A stretch of DNA of 64,000 nucleotides from Leptospira andrefontaineae (GCF_004770105.1 NZ_RQEY01000018.1:434001-498000), one strand, 5' to 3'; positions 7,593-17,773 are shown, counted from the stretch's first letter. The notes: a model not told the origin generated them from the sequence alone. A program made the numbers and translations.

Positions 7593-8083
7593 AATCTTCT
7601 TTCTCTTCTTGTATAGAGAAAATTATTCCTTTTCACGAAGCTAAGAATGTATCGGAGAAGGTTCGTTCTAATCAAAAGATCGTTTTTACTAACGGAGTAT
7701 TCGATCTAGTTCATAAAGGACATCTTACTTACCTTTCCCAAGCAAGAGATTTGGGTGATGTTCTTTGGGTAGGGATCAATTCAGATTCTTCTGTCAAAAG
7801 ACTAAAAGGTCCGGAACGTCCCGTAAATCCAGAAGAGGATCGAGCACTTCTTCTTTCCTGTCTTTCCTTTATAGATTACATTAGCGTGTTTTCGGAAGAT
7901 ACTCCTTTGGAACTTATCTCCCAAATAGCACCTCATATTCACGTAAAAGGGGGAGATTATGATCTGGAAGCACTTCCTGAGACTCCTCTTGTTCGCAAAT
8001 TAGGCGGAGAAGTTAGAATTCTACCCTTTGTTCCTGGATTTTCCAGCACGGATCTGATCCGACGTATTCGCCAAAAACCCTAG
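7589..8083 (+). CDS. rfaE2: D-glycero-beta-D-manno-heptose-1-phosphate adenylyltransferase
   Basis: The 164 residues form a cytidylyltransferase-like fold. KIVFTNGVFDLVHKGHLTYL carries the GxFDxxHxGH nucleotide-binding motif, and PGFSSTDLIRRI is the C-terminal ISSTxxI-type motif. It uses ATP to make ADP-heptose, the donor for inner-core heptosyltransferases. GTG start in the GTGA overlap with rfaE1. About 35 residues precede the nucleotide-binding motif, a normal arrangement for the stand-alone enzyme. Confidence 0.95.
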   Translation: MKSSFSSCIEKIIPFHEAKNVSEKVRSNQKIVFTNGVFDLVHKGHLTYLSQARDLGDVLWVGINSDSSVKRLKGPERPVNPEEDRALLLSCLSFIDYISVFSEDTPLELISQIAPHIHVKGGDYDLEALPETPLVRKLGGEVRILPFVPGFSSTDLIRRIRQKP

Positions 8084-8164
8084 ATTTACTTCCCAATTCT
8101 TCGAAATTCCGAGTTGGATTTTCCGAGACTGAAGAAAACTCTGTTCAGCAGGTAGGAGTTCGGT

Positions 8165-9781
8165 TTGTCCAAAACTAAATTTATTTTCGTGACCGGAGGT
8201 GTTTGTTCCTCCCTTGGAAAGGGTGTATCCGCTGCAGCCCTTGGATGCCTTTTGGAAAGTAGGGGATATTCCGTTTCTCTTCAAAAAATGGATCCTTACA
8301 TCAATATTGATCCTGGAACTATGAGCCCTTACCAACACGGGGAAGTTTATGTGACCGAAGACGGCGCAGAAACTGATTTGGATCTAGGTTATTATGAAAG
8401 ATTTACCAAATCCAAGTTCACTCGTAAGAACTCTGTTTCTACAGGACAAATTTATAATACTGTAATCCAAAGAGAAAGAAAAGGGGATTATCTGGGAAGA
8501 ACAGTCCAGGTTGTTCCTCATATCACAAACGAGATCCGAAATAGGATCTATACTCTCGCAAGAGAAAATGCAACTGATTTCGTGATCGTAGAGATCGGTG
8601 GAACAGTGGGAGACATCGAGTCCATTCCATTCTTAGAAGCGATTCGTCAGATGCGATATGAGCATGGGCCTACTCAAGTTTTGTTCATTCATGTTACTTT
8701 AGTTCCTACCATCACAGTAGCAGGTGAAGCAAAAACAAAACCTACCCAACACTCAGTGAAAGAACTTTTGGCACTCGGGATCCAACCGGATATTTTGATC
8801 TGCCGCGTGAACCAACCTATGCCTAAAGAAATGAAAGGCAAAATCTCCTCCTTCTGTAACGTGAAAGAAGAGAATGTGATTTCCGCCTCCGACATTAGCA
8901 CTTCCATTTACGAAATTCCTAAAATGTATAAGGAAGAAAAATTGGATCAAGTGGTTCTAAAAACATTAGGACTCGAACTTGGAAAATCCAATTTTACGGA
9001 ATGGGAGAAGATCATAAAAAGTCTTCACTCCGCAAAACAAACCGTACAAATAGCAGTGGTTGGAAAGTATATTTCTCTTCATGATGCATATCGTTCCGTT
9101 TACGAAAGTTTATCTCATGGCGGAATTGCAAACGAAGCAAACGTAGAATTTATCAAAGTAGATCCTGAGAAGCTGGATAAAACAAATGTGAAGGATGTTT
9201 TAAAATCCGCACATGGTGTTTTAGTTCCAGGTGGATTCGGAGATAGAGGAATAGAAGGTAAGATCGCAGCGATCCAATACGCAAGAACTAAAGGAATTCC
9301 ATTCTTCGGGATTTGTTTAGGTATGCAATGTGCTGTAATTGAATACGCAAGAAATGTATTGGGTCTAAAAGATGCGAACTCCACTGAGTTCAGACCGGAT
9401 TCTCCAGATCCGGTAATATCTCTGATTGAAGAGCAGATGGATATTGATCAAATGGGTGGAACGATGCGTTTAGGATCTTATCCTTGTAAGATCAAAAAGA
9501 ATACGTTAGCATTCAATGAATATAAACAAGAGCTGATCTATGAGAGACATAGACATAGATTCGAGTTTACCAACAAATACAAACAACGATTTGAAGAGAA
9601 AGGAATGATCCTTTCAGGCATTTCTCCAGATGAAAACCTGATTGAAATCGTAGAAATTCCGGAACACCCTTGGTTTATAGGAGTTCAGTTCCATCCTGAA
9701 TTTACCGGAAAACCTACAAAACCGCATCCGTTATTTGCCGGATTCATCCGTGCCGCGGTCAAATTTGCAAGGAAGGCATAA
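8165..9781 (+). CDS. pyrG: CTP synthase (glutamine-hydrolysing)
   Basis: This 538-residue enzyme converts UTP to CTP with ATP and glutamine. The N-terminal amidoligase domain starts [19 protein letters not shown] with the P-loop. The C-terminal class I glutamine amidotransferase domain has the nucleophile in [18 protein letters not shown] and the His/Glu pair in [12 protein letters not shown]. The start is a TTG preceded by AGGAG at 8154-8158. It overlaps kdsA by one base (TAATG). CTP is the co-substrate for CMP-Kdo, which explains its place between heptose and Kdo genes; the same pyrG-kdsA pairing is common in Gram-negative bacteria. Confidence 0.98.
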   Translation: MSKTKFIFVTGGVCSSLGKGVSAAALGCLLESRGYSVSLQKMDPYINIDPGTMSPYQHGEVYVTEDGAETDLDLGYYERFTKSKFTRKNSVSTGQIYNTVIQRERKGDYLGRTVQVVPHITNEIRNRIYTLARENATDFVIVEIGGTVGDIESIPFLEAIRQMRYEHGPTQVLFIHVTLVPTITVAGEAKTKPTQHSVKELLALGIQPDILICRVNQPMPKEMKGKISSFCNVKEENVISASDISTSIYEIPKMYKEEKLDQVVLKTLGLELGKSNFTEWEKIIKSLHSAKQTVQIAVVGKYISLHDAYRSVYESLSHGGIANEANVEFIKVDPEKLDKTNVKDVLKSAHGVLVPGGFGDRGIEGKIAAIQYARTKGIPFFGICLGMQCAVIEYARNVLGLKDANSTEFRPDSPDPVISLIEEQMDIDQMGGTMRLGSYPCKIKKNTLAFNEYKQELIYERHRHRFEFTNKYKQRFEEKGMILSGISPDENLIEIVEIPEHPWFIGVQFHPEFTGKPTKPHPLFAGFIRAAVKFARKA

Positions 9782-10632
9782 TGAGCGATAAAACAGCCCA
9801 AGAAAGGGATTTTTTAAGCGGTAAAAAGATAGGAGGAAAGAATCCATTCTTCCTCATCGCCGGTCCTTGCGTGATGGAAAACAGGGACTTACTCGAAAAA
9901 GTCTGTGCGGAAATGTTAGAGATCACTACGGAACTTGGGATCCCTTACGTTTTTAAAAGTAGTTTCGACAAAGCAAATCGTTCTTCTGTTACTTCTTATA
10001 GAGGTCCGGGACTTACGGAAGGGATCAAACACTTAGAGCATATTAAGAAAAAATTTAATGTTCCAGTGTTAACCGATATCCATGAGACAACTCAAGTGGG
10101 GCCTCTTGCGGATGTAATCGATATGTACCAGATCCCTGCTTTCCTCAGTAGACAAACAGACCTGATTGCAGAATCCGCTAAAACAGGAAAATGGGTGAAT
10201 GTCAAAAAAGGACAATTCTTAGCTCCTTCTGACTGTAGACATATCAAAACGAAAATCCAAGAATCCGGTTCCGAAAAATATATGGTCACCGAAAGGGGGA
10301 CCACGTTTGGATATGGGAACTTAGTCTTCGACGGAAGAACCGTTCCTATATTACATAGTTATGATATTCCTGTGGTATTCGATGCAACTCACTCCGCACA
10401 ATTGCCTGGAGCTGCCGGAAATATCACAGGAGGACAAAGAGAATATATCCCTAGTATGACAAGAAGTGCCGTGGCACTTGGGATAGAAGGTATCTTTATG
10501 GAAGTGCACCCTGATCCTGCAAAGGCACTTTCGGATGCGACCACACAGTATCCTCTTTCTGAAATTAAATCCTTATTAAAGGAATTGGTCGGTTTAGATC
10601 GTTACGTTAAACAGGAAATCCTAAACCGCTAA
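9781..10632 (+). CDS. kdsA: 3-deoxy-8-phosphooctulonate (Kdo-8-P) synthase
   Basis: The 283 residues form a TIM barrel that condenses phosphoenolpyruvate with arabinose-5-phosphate to Kdo-8-phosphate, the first committed step of Kdo for lipid A-core. Motifs: FLIAGPCVMENRD; VFKSSFDKANRSS; LTDIHETTQ; PAFLSRQTDLI; VNVKKGQFLAP; and VFDATHSAQLPG. The NVKKGQF segment has Val-Lys-Lys where metal-dependent forms carry a Cys near the start: here FLIAGPCV retains that Cys, so a metal-dependent type is possible. The ATG overlaps the pyrG stop. Confidence 0.97.
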   Translation: MSDKTAQERDFLSGKKIGGKNPFFLIAGPCVMENRDLLEKVCAEMLEITTELGIPYVFKSSFDKANRSSVTSYRGPGLTEGIKHLEHIKKKFNVPVLTDIHETTQVGPLADVIDMYQIPAFLSRQTDLIAESAKTGKWVNVKKGQFLAPSDCRHIKTKIQESGSEKYMVTERGTTFGYGNLVFDGRTVPILHSYDIPVVFDATHSAQLPGAAGNITGGQREYIPSMTRSAVALGIEGIFMEVHPDPAKALSDATTQYPLSEIKSLLKELVGLDRYVKQEILNR

Positions 10633-10643
10633 TCGATATATCC

Positions 10644-11273
10644 TTGTATTCCCGCATACTCACTCTACTCAAAATAGACCCGGAAACCGCTAGGAAATAC
10701 GGTCCGGGCTTAGGAGTAGGACTCGGAATTTTTTTCCTAGTTCTTTTCTTCTATTCCGGTGGAAAATCGGACGCTAAGTATACCCGCGTAGAAGAAGAAA
10801 AAGAAAAAGGCTCCACTGTTTCTTTCAAAAATTTCGCAAAAGACCAGTATGATGGGAACGGAACCATATTATGGAAATTGAAAGCGGAAGAAGCATATCT
10901 TTACGCAGACGAAAAAAGATATGTTCTATATGGGATCAATTTCGACCAATATGAGAATGGAAAGTTTAAGTCCAGACTCACAGGTGAAAAGGGAGAGATC
11001 AATCAGACCACAAAGCTGATGAAACTGACAGGGAATATTCTTCTTAAAACGGAAGAACATAGGACCCTGAGGGCAAAATCATTGGATTATAATGATGAGA
11101 CCAAAGAACTCAGTTCTAACGAAGAAGTTGTAATAGATGCAAACGGAACTCATATTAGAGGAGTGGGCTTAAGGGCAGACAAGGATCTGAACAAGTTTAC
11201 AATTTTAAGACCGAGCGCGATTACACAAGGTGGCTCTAATCCGCTCAACTCTTCTTCCCCTAAAGAAAAATGA
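10644..11273 (+). CDS. lptC: LPS export periplasmic protein LptC
   Basis: The protein has 209 residues: a short cytoplasmic start, one membrane helix (GPGLGVGLGIFFLVLFFYSG) and a periplasmic beta-jellyroll part. Strand-like repeats such as GNGTILWKLKAEEAYLY and TRLTGEKGEIN-type segments are typical of the LptC/LptA fold. It takes LPS from the LptBFG transporter and passes it to LptA. The start is a TTG. The order kdsA-lptC-lptA-lptB-rpoN matches the conserved LPS-export cluster of proteobacteria, which strongly supports the call despite weak sequence conservation in this family. Confidence 0.88.
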   Translation: MYSRILTLLKIDPETARKYGPGLGVGLGIFFLVLFFYSGGKSDAKYTRVEEEKEKGSTVSFKNFAKDQYDGNGTILWKLKAEEAYLYADEKRYVLYGINFDQYENGKFKSRLTGEKGEINQTTKLMKLTGNILLKTEEHRTLRAKSLDYNDETKELSSNEEVVIDANGTHIRGVGLRADKDLNKFTILRPSAITQGGSNPLNSSSPKEK

Positions 11274-12601
11274 AACGTATCATAGTATTATTTTTTTTAT
11301 TATTTTTGCTTCCCGGGCATTTGGGATCTCACTCTAGGCCTCCGCTTCTATTTTCTGCAGAAACATTAGATCCAAAAAGTTTCCAAGGAATTGGAGAAGC
11401 AGATCCGAAACGTAAAGAAAGTTTTCCTACTTTCTGGGGAGCAAATGCACTTACCCAAGAAGACAGAGAAGTTCAGGGACTCAAAGTAACGATCTTCAGT
11501 TTAGAAGGCGGAGCCTGGATCCAACATAAAAAAGTAAAATTGGGCGCAAACAGGATCGAGGTTTTCGGAAAAGAAGCATATAAAGCTTTTTTAAAGAACG
11601 GAGTACATATAGAAGACCAGGAAAACGGAACTGTGATGAGAGCAGGCGTTGGAGAATATGATAAATACTCCGAAATGGTCTATATCAAAGAAAGGCCTAG
11701 GCTTAGTTTCCGGGACAAAACTGGCAAAACTACGGTCATTTCTGCAAAACAGATAGATAGGGAATTAAACACTAAGATCACAAAATTACATGGTGGAGTG
11801 ATCGTAAATCATCCGGAAGTTACCATCTTTTGTGCAGAAGCGGTTTTTAAAGAATCAGAACATCTGATCACTACTGATCCAGATCCTATCCTAATCTCTA
11901 AGAACAGATATTTGAGCGGTAAAAAGTTATCCTTCTACACAAATGAAAGCAGGATTCTTTTAGAAGAAAACACAGTATTATTCCAATCCTCCGAAGAAAC
12001 TAAAAAGGATCCGGAAGGAAATGAGAAAAAACAAAACATTCTCACCATCCTAAAAGGGGATAAGATAGAAAGTCGCCCAAATGAGGAAAATGATCGAACG
12101 GTTCTTATCAGCGGAAATGCAACCGTTCTTAGAAAGGATCTGAAAATTACTTCGGATACTATTGAGTCCGTTGGAAAAGATTCCCATACAATCAAGGCTA
12201 GAAAGAATATCAAAGTTCATGATAGAGAGAATAATCTTATTCTTTCGGGTAACGTATTCGATTATTTTAGAAATGAAAACTATCTTCACCTGACAGACGA
12301 AGGTAAAATGGAATTTTTAGAAAAAAATTCGGATCAGGTAACGAGCACGATCACGGCTCAAGAATTCGAACGTTTCTTGGATCAAAAAGAAACAGTGATC
12401 AGAGGAAATATTTGGATCAAATCCAAGTCCACAGAGGCGCAAGGAGAGTACGCCACATATTTTGAAAACGAGGAATCCGTAATTTTAGAGGGAAATCCTA
12501 GGATTAATCGAAGTGGTAAGATCCTAAGAGCGGGAAAAATCGTCTTTTATCCAAGAGAAGGAAGATCAATTCTGACAGAAGGAGTCCATTTAGGAAATTA
12601 G
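11270..12601 (+). CDS. lptA: LptA/OstA-like LPS transport bridge protein (long form)
   Basis: This 443-residue protein has a signal peptide (MKRIIVLFFLLFLLPGHLGS) and then repeated beta-strand units typical of OstA/LptA: GGAWIQHKKVKLGANRIEVFG, KLHGGVIVNHPEVTIFCAEA and GNPRINRSGKILRAGKI. LptA polymerises as a beta-jellyroll bridge that carries LPS across the periplasm. It is more than twice the length of E. coli LptA (185), with at least two or three OstA-like domains, so a single molecule may span more of the bridge. ATGA overlap with lptC and 9 bp before lptB. Confidence 0.85.
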   Translation: MKRIIVLFFLLFLLPGHLGSHSRPPLLFSAETLDPKSFQGIGEADPKRKESFPTFWGANALTQEDREVQGLKVTIFSLEGGAWIQHKKVKLGANRIEVFGKEAYKAFLKNGVHIEDQENGTVMRAGVGEYDKYSEMVYIKERPRLSFRDKTGKTTVISAKQIDRELNTKITKLHGGVIVNHPEVTIFCAEAVFKESEHLITTDPDPILISKNRYLSGKKLSFYTNESRILLEENTVLFQSSEETKKDPEGNEKKQNILTILKGDKIESRPNEENDRTVLISGNATVLRKDLKITSDTIESVGKDSHTIKARKNIKVHDRENNLILSGNVFDYFRNENYLHLTDEGKMEFLEKNSDQVTSTITAQEFERFLDQKETVIRGNIWIKSKSTEAQGEYATYFENEESVILEGNPRINRSGKILRAGKIVFYPREGRSILTEGVHLGN

Positions 12602-12610
12602 GCTTGCATA

Positions 12611-13336
12611 ATGGGACAAAGGATCCGGTGCCAAAACTTAATCAAAATTTATAATAAGCGCAAGGTTGTAGACGGAGTTAGCTTCGATGTTCGCAAAGGA
12701 GAAGTAGTAGGTCTACTAGGTCCGAATGGTGCCGGAAAAACTACTTCTTTCTACATGTCCGTTGGTTTCGTAAAACCAGATTCGGGTCATGTATTCATAG
12801 ACGACCAAGACGTAACAGAAGCTCCCATGCATACTAGAGCAAAACTAGGAGTAGGTTATCTTGCACAAGAAGCTTCCATTTTTAGAAAACTGACTGTAGC
12901 AGAAAACCTAGAAGCTATCTTAGAAACTCTAAACATTCCTAGATCAGAAATCATTCGCAGAAGAGACGAATTACTGTTAGAATTACAAATTATGCGAGTC
13001 GCTAACCAAAAAGGTTTTACTCTTTCGGGCGGGGAAAGAAGAAGATGCGAAATTGCTAGAGCCTTAGTCACAAATCCGGATTTTATCCTTCTTGACGAGC
13101 CTTTCGCAGGGGTTGACCCTATAGCTGTTAAAGATATTCAAACTGTTATAAATAGTTTAAAGAAGAAGGGACTGGGCATCTTAATCACCGACCATAATGT
13201 TCGAGAAACATTAAAGATCACGGATAGGGCATATATCATGCATAGCGGTCGGATCTTAATTGCGGGAACTCCTAAAGAACTCGTGAACGATAAAGAAGCA
13301 AAGAGAATGTATCTAGGAGAGGACTTCAAGCTGTGA
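12611..13336 (+). CDS. lptB: LPS export ABC transporter ATP-binding protein LptB
   Basis: The 241-residue ATPase powers LPS extraction from the inner membrane. Walker A is GPNGAGKTTSF, the Q-loop is followed by VGYLAQEASIFRKLTV (an LptB hallmark), the signature is TLSGGERRRCEIARAL, and Walker B is FILLDEPFAGVDPIAV. The switch His is in ILITDHNVRETL. Length and motifs fit LptB closely. The partner permeases LptF and LptG are not in the window. GTGA overlap with rpoN. Confidence 0.97.
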   Translation: MGQRIRCQNLIKIYNKRKVVDGVSFDVRKGEVVGLLGPNGAGKTTSFYMSVGFVKPDSGHVFIDDQDVTEAPMHTRAKLGVGYLAQEASIFRKLTVAENLEAILETLNIPRSEIIRRRDELLLELQIMRVANQKGFTLSGGERRRCEIARALVTNPDFILLDEPFAGVDPIAVKDIQTVINSLKKKGLGILITDHNVRETLKITDRAYIMHSGRILIAGTPKELVNDKEAKRMYLGEDFKL

Positions 13337-14769
13337 ATCTGAACCATCAGTTAGTACAGAAGCAGACACAGAAGCTTGTCATGACGCAGGATTTGCGTCA
13401 ATCGATAGAGCTTTTGCCTTTGTCTACTCTGGAACTCGCTGATAGGATTAGCGCCGAACTGATCGAAAATCCGATGCTCGAGGAAGAGCCAGGCTCGGAA
13501 AGAAGCAAAAGCCCCGAACTATACTCCGTAGATGATCTAAAAAGAAAAGAGAAGAATGATTTTCTAAAAAACTCGGATCAGGGTTGGCAGGATTCTTTCA
13601 GTTTAGACAAACCTCAGTATAGAGGCACAGACGCTTCTGACAGAAACCAAAAATATATTGAATCATCGCCTAACGCACAATCCCTTTCAGAACATTTACT
13701 TTGGCAACTTAGGATCTCTTCCTTAAAAGGAAAAGAAATGGAGATCGCAGAAATTTTGATCTCTATGCTGGACGATAGAGGATTTATTTCTCAGACCCAA
13801 GCAGAACTTGCAACTGAAATAGGGGTTTCCGCCAAAACGATCAAAAAAGTTCTAGAGCAGATCCATCAATTAGACCCCCTTGGAATCGGCGCCGGAAGCA
13901 TTCAAGAAACATTATATATCCAAGCAAAAATCCTAAAACCGGAAGATAAAAACTTACACGATCTTATCCAAAAATACTTAAAAGACCTGGAAAAGCTGGA
14001 TTATAAGGGAATTTCCAAGAAGATGGGGCTCCCGGTAGAGGCCATAGAAGCAATGGCAGCCGAAATCAAGAAGCTTGAGCCATTTCCCGCAACATTATAC
14101 ACTCCCCAAAAGCCGGATTATATCGTCCCGGATGTGATCATTCGAGAAATAGAAGGTGAGTTCAGCATACTATTGAACGACGAATGGCTTCCTAAATTAA
14201 AAATAAATAAAGAATACAAAGGAATGCTCAAAAAAGGAGCCGGTGCTAAGGATTCTGATAAGGAATATATTTCCACAAAACTAAACTCCGCAGAATGGCT
14301 GATCCGATCCGTAAACCAAAGAAGACAAACCTTGTATAGAGTTGTTTCTGCAATCATCGAACTACAAACTGAATTTTTCCGCAAGGGAGTGAGATTTTTA
14401 AAACCTCTTACTTTAAAAGATATCGCAGAAAGATTGGACCTTCACGAATCCACAGTTTCTCGAATCACTTCCAATAAGTATGTTCAAACTTCTTGGGGAA
14501 TTTTAGAATTAAAATGGTTCTTCTCTTCCGGATTAAAATCCAAAAGTTCCGAAGGTGGAATGGAATCCTCTAAAACCATTCATGATATTATACGTAATCT
14601 AGTAAAAGAAGAAGATCCCGAAAGTCCACTCTCAGATCAGGACATAGTGGAAAAAATAGAAAGTAAAGGGATAGAGATCGCCAGAAGGACTGTGGCGAAA
14701 TATCGTAAAATCCTGAAAATTTTACCATCTAACCAAAGAAAAAAAGTAAAATCTCTGGAAGCAAGGTAA
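13333..14769 (+). CDS. rpoN: RNA polymerase sigma-54 factor
   Basis: This 478-residue factor directs RNA polymerase to -24/-12 promoters that need AAA+ activators. Region I is Gln/Leu-rich (QKQTQKLVMTQDLRQSIELL), region III carries core-binding and HTH parts (LTLKDIAERLDLHESTVSRI), and the RpoN box near the C-terminus reads ARRTVAKYRK. Start is a GTG in the GTGA overlap with lptB. The location after lptB and before PTS-type regulators is the ancestral arrangement in Gram-negative bacteria. A sigma-54 activator with its kinase is encoded 3 kb downstream in the same run. Confidence 0.98.
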   Translation: MNLNHQLVQKQTQKLVMTQDLRQSIELLPLSTLELADRISAELIENPMLEEEPGSERSKSPELYSVDDLKRKEKNDFLKNSDQGWQDSFSLDKPQYRGTDASDRNQKYIESSPNAQSLSEHLLWQLRISSLKGKEMEIAEILISMLDDRGFISQTQAELATEIGVSAKTIKKVLEQIHQLDPLGIGAGSIQETLYIQAKILKPEDKNLHDLIQKYLKDLEKLDYKGISKKMGLPVEAIEAMAAEIKKLEPFPATLYTPQKPDYIVPDVIIREIEGEFSILLNDEWLPKLKINKEYKGMLKKGAGAKDSDKEYISTKLNSAEWLIRSVNQRRQTLYRVVSAIIELQTEFFRKGVRFLKPLTLKDIAERLDLHESTVSRITSNKYVQTSWGILELKWFFSSGLKSKSSEGGMESSKTIHDIIRNLVKEEDPESPLSDQDIVEKIESKGIEIARRTVAKYRKILKILPSNQRKKVKSLEAR

Positions 14770-14772
14770 CTC

Positions 14773-15735
14773 ATGTCCGTTCCTGGAATCAATGTATCTA
14801 ATATTCTAAAAGACCATCCTGAGTTAGGTTTAAAACTAATCGCAGGAGAGGATGGACTCCAAAATCGGATCCATAGTTCCGAGATCAATAGACCAGGTCT
14901 CTCACTCACAGGGTTTTACGAAAGTTTTGCTCATGATCGTATCCAAATTTTTGGAAAAGGAGAATGGGCATATATCACCTCTAAGGAAGGTGAGGACTTA
15001 GAAAAACTCGCTGCGGATTTTTTCCATTTTCATTTGAATTGTATTATATTCACTCACGGGAATGTTCCTCCTCCTATCTTCGTAGAATATTGTGATCGTC
15101 TGAATATTCCTCTTTTGGGTTCGGATGTTTCTACTCATAAATTTATCACTCTAATTTCTCAAATTTTGGACAGAAGTCTTGCACCTAGAACTATGCGACA
15201 TGGGGTTCTAATCGAAGTATTCGGGATTGGGATACTTCTGTCCGGTAAAAGTGGTGTGGGTAAAAGTGAAACCGCACTCGAACTCATAGAAAGAGGTCAC
15301 CGTTTAGTCGCGGACGATATGGTTGAGATCAGAAGACTTTCCGAAAGTTATTTGATCGGGACTTGTTCCGATCTTCTTCGCCACCATATGGAGATCAGAG
15401 GATTAGGAATTCTGAATATAAAGGATATATTCGGAATTGGATCGGTGCGAGATCATAAACTCATAGAATTAATCATCCATTTGGAAGAATGGACAGAAGA
15501 AAAAGAATTCGATCGAACTGGACTCGAAAACAGAACGGAAGAAGTTCTCGGAGTGAATATTCCTTTGATAAAACTTCCGGTTCGACCTGGACGAAATATT
15601 CCAATCATAGTAGAAACTGCTGCAATGAACCAAAGATTAAAAAAACTAGGGAAGAATGCGGCGGCGGAATTCAGCCAAAAATTAAATATCTATCTACAGC
15701 AAGGAAAAGTTGAAAGAAATCCACCTCAAAATTAA
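14773..15735 (+). CDS. hprK: HPr kinase/phosphorylase
   Basis: The 320 residues comprise an N-terminal HprK domain (1-130) and a C-terminal kinase domain with the P-loop GKSGVGKSETALELIERGH. The catalytic Asp region LVADDMVEIRR and the capping-type signature EIRGLGILNIKDIFG follow. It phosphorylates or dephosphorylates the seryl residue of HPr according to ATP, phosphate and metabolite levels. It overlaps ptsH, its substrate gene, by 26 bp. With rpoN upstream and no sugar-specific PTS permease in sight, the pair probably acts in regulation rather than in sugar uptake. Confidence 0.97.
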   Translation: MSVPGINVSNILKDHPELGLKLIAGEDGLQNRIHSSEINRPGLSLTGFYESFAHDRIQIFGKGEWAYITSKEGEDLEKLAADFFHFHLNCIIFTHGNVPPPIFVEYCDRLNIPLLGSDVSTHKFITLISQILDRSLAPRTMRHGVLIEVFGIGILLSGKSGVGKSETALELIERGHRLVADDMVEIRRLSESYLIGTCSDLLRHHMEIRGLGILNIKDIFGIGSVRDHKLIELIIHLEEWTEEKEFDRTGLENRTEEVLGVNIPLIKLPVRPGRNIPIIVETAAMNQRLKKLGKNAAAEFSQKLNIYLQQGKVERNPPQN

Positions 15736-15976
15736 CGAAAACGGCGCAGGGATGCATGCTCGTCCCGCCTCTGTCTTTGTGAATTGCGCGGCAAAATACT
15801 CCTGCGAAGTTCTGGTCTCTAAAGACGGAGTAGAAGTGAACGGCAAAAGTATCATGGGACTCATGATGTTAGCCTTAGCACCCGGTGCAGAATTTTCCAT
15901 AAAAACAGAAGGCGTAGGGGAAGAAGAAGCGGCAGATGCATTGGCCAAACTAGTGGAAGGCGATTTTGCGCTATGA
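15710..15976 (+). CDS. ptsH: HPr-family phosphocarrier protein
   Basis: The 88 residues hold both phosphorylation sites: His16 in GMHARPASVFV, the target of enzyme I, and the regulatory Ser in NGKSIMGLMMLALAPG, the target of HprK. The fold length is normal. The start is a TTG inside hprK. ATGA overlap with the histidine kinase that follows. Which enzyme I phosphorylates it cannot be seen here; the retained Ser site next to hprK suggests that the serine switch is in use. Confidence 0.95.
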   Translation: MKEIHLKINENGAGMHARPASVFVNCAAKYSCEVLVSKDGVEVNGKSIMGLMMLALAPGAEFSIKTEGVGEEEAADALAKLVEGDFAL

Positions 15977-17772
15977 AATGGCTTCCATTCCGAATAGAAG
16001 AGGAGAATCGATACTATCTTCGAGATCTTCTGATTTTATCTGGGGTGATCTCTTTATCAGTTCTCGCAGCTGAGCTTATCCATTTTAGAAATTCAGAAAA
16101 TATAGATATAGTAGATCGGATACTGATCTATGTATATTATACGGTTCCATTAGTCGTACTATTCCTGGTCGTTTCTTATTTTTATAGAAATCGTAGGAAT
16201 TTAGAAACAGGAAGGCTGAAAAGTTCCATTCGTTATAGACTTTCTCTTTCATTTTTGTTCATCGCAATGCTTCCTTCTTTTCCAGTATTTTTACTCACTT
16301 CTAATGTGATAGGAAGAGTATTCGAAGGATTTTACGGCTTGGACATCGCTCAGGCCCTGGAGGCAGGCGATCATTTTGTCAGAAAGGAACTGGATCTTGA
16401 AAAGAATAATCTATTAGAAAAAGCTAAACTATTCAGAAACCTCGTCCAAAGACAAAATCCAAACCCGAATCTACTTACCAATCGAGCCAACGAATTAGAT
16501 TTAATCTCTAATCCAAATTATTATGTGGGATGGTATGAAAATAATCTTCCGATCCTTGAAAATAGAGCCTTAAAGTTAGCAATTTTTTCAGAAGAATTTA
16601 TAAATCTTGGAACGGAAGAAGGAATTTCCGAAAAACTAGCTTTAAGTCAAAATTTAGGATTTTACCTACTCAAAATAGATTCTCCAAGTCCTACAAAATT
16701 TCTCATATTAGGAAAGCGTGTTTTTCAGGGGGAAGAATCCAAAGCCTATTCTTTTATCAATACCAGAAAGAATTATATCACTGCTGACTTAGCAAAAGAA
16801 AAACTTCCTTATGAAGTCAGACTTACGATTACTCTGCTGACCGTATTCGCATTTTTACTTTCTATCTTCTTCTCTCTTGTATTCGCTCGGAAAATTTCAA
16901 GGCCTATCATAGATCTTGCTAACGCCACACAAAAGGTTTCCTTAGGAGATACTGATATCAATCTTCCACTTACAGAAGGAGGTGAGATCGGCGCATTAGT
17001 AGAATCTTTTAACCAAATGGTGAAAGACCTAAAATCCAAAAATGAAGAACTGATGCATACCCAAAGGATTGCAGCCTGGAAAGAAGTGGCGCAGAGAATG
17101 GCTCACGAAATTAAAAATCCACTGACTCCGATCCAACTTTCCGCTGAAAGAATTCGCAGAAAACTAAACTCAGAAGTCCCCGAAGAATTCCAAGAGATCG
17201 TAACCAAAGGAAGTGAAACCATAGTCGGTCAGGTAAAAATTTTAGAACATCTAGTAAACGAATTCTCTGAGTTTGCTAGAATGCCTGCTCCTAGGCTTAT
17301 CAACCAACATCTGGAGCCGGTAGTTTTAGAAAGTGCGAAACTTTTCGAACATACACCTGGGATCCAAATTGAACTCAACTTCGCCAAAAATTTGCCTGAA
17401 ATCTTTTTGGACAAAAAATTGTTTTTAGGAATTATGAACAATCTTTTCAAAAATGCAGTGGAAGCGATAGAAAAGAGAAGGCAAAAAGGGGACTTAAGTG
17501 TCGCTCAAGGAAAAGTTCGTATTTCTACCGTATTAGAAAAAAGGATCATGAGACGTTCAGTGGTTTTATTTGTAGAAGATAATGGGATCGGAGTTTCGCC
17601 AGAATATAGATCTAAGGTTTTCGAACCTTATTATTCCACCAAGGACGAACATGTTTCCGGGATAGGACTTGCAATCGTTCAAAAAACAGTGATCGATCAT
17701 AACGGTCATATTTCTGTGGATTCTTCCGAATTAGGCGGCTGTAAATTTAGGATAGAACTTCCGGTAGCTTAA
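15973..17772 (+). CDS. NtrY-like membrane sensor histidine kinase
   Basis: This 599-residue kinase has two N-terminal membrane helices plus a third and fourth (about residues 15-40, 45-65, 90-110, 275-300) around an extracytoplasmic loop. A HAMP domain (SRPIIDLANATQKVSLGDTD), a dimerisation/phosphoacceptor helix (RMAHEIKNPLTPIQLSAERI, with His in HEIKNP) and a HATPase domain (MNNLFKNAVEAI; VEDNGIGVSPE; HVSGIGLAIVQKTV) follow. The architecture and the LTPIQLSAERIRRKL motif match the NtrY family. Its cognate sigma-54 activator begins one base after its stop. The signal sensed is unknown. Confidence 0.93.
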   Translation: MKWLPFRIEEENRYYLRDLLILSGVISLSVLAAELIHFRNSENIDIVDRILIYVYYTVPLVVLFLVVSYFYRNRRNLETGRLKSSIRYRLSLSFLFIAMLPSFPVFLLTSNVIGRVFEGFYGLDIAQALEAGDHFVRKELDLEKNNLLEKAKLFRNLVQRQNPNPNLLTNRANELDLISNPNYYVGWYENNLPILENRALKLAIFSEEFINLGTEEGISEKLALSQNLGFYLLKIDSPSPTKFLILGKRVFQGEESKAYSFINTRKNYITADLAKEKLPYEVRLTITLLTVFAFLLSIFFSLVFARKISRPIIDLANATQKVSLGDTDINLPLTEGGEIGALVESFNQMVKDLKSKNEELMHTQRIAAWKEVAQRMAHEIKNPLTPIQLSAERIRRKLNSEVPEEFQEIVTKGSETIVGQVKILEHLVNEFSEFARMPAPRLINQHLEPVVLESAKLFEHTPGIQIELNFAKNLPEIFLDKKLFLGIMNNLFKNAVEAIEKRRQKGDLSVAQGKVRISTVLEKRIMRRSVVLFVEDNGIGVSPEYRSKVFEPYYSTKDEHVSGIGLAIVQKTVIDHNGHISVDSSELGGCKFRIELPVA

Positions 17773-17773
17773 G

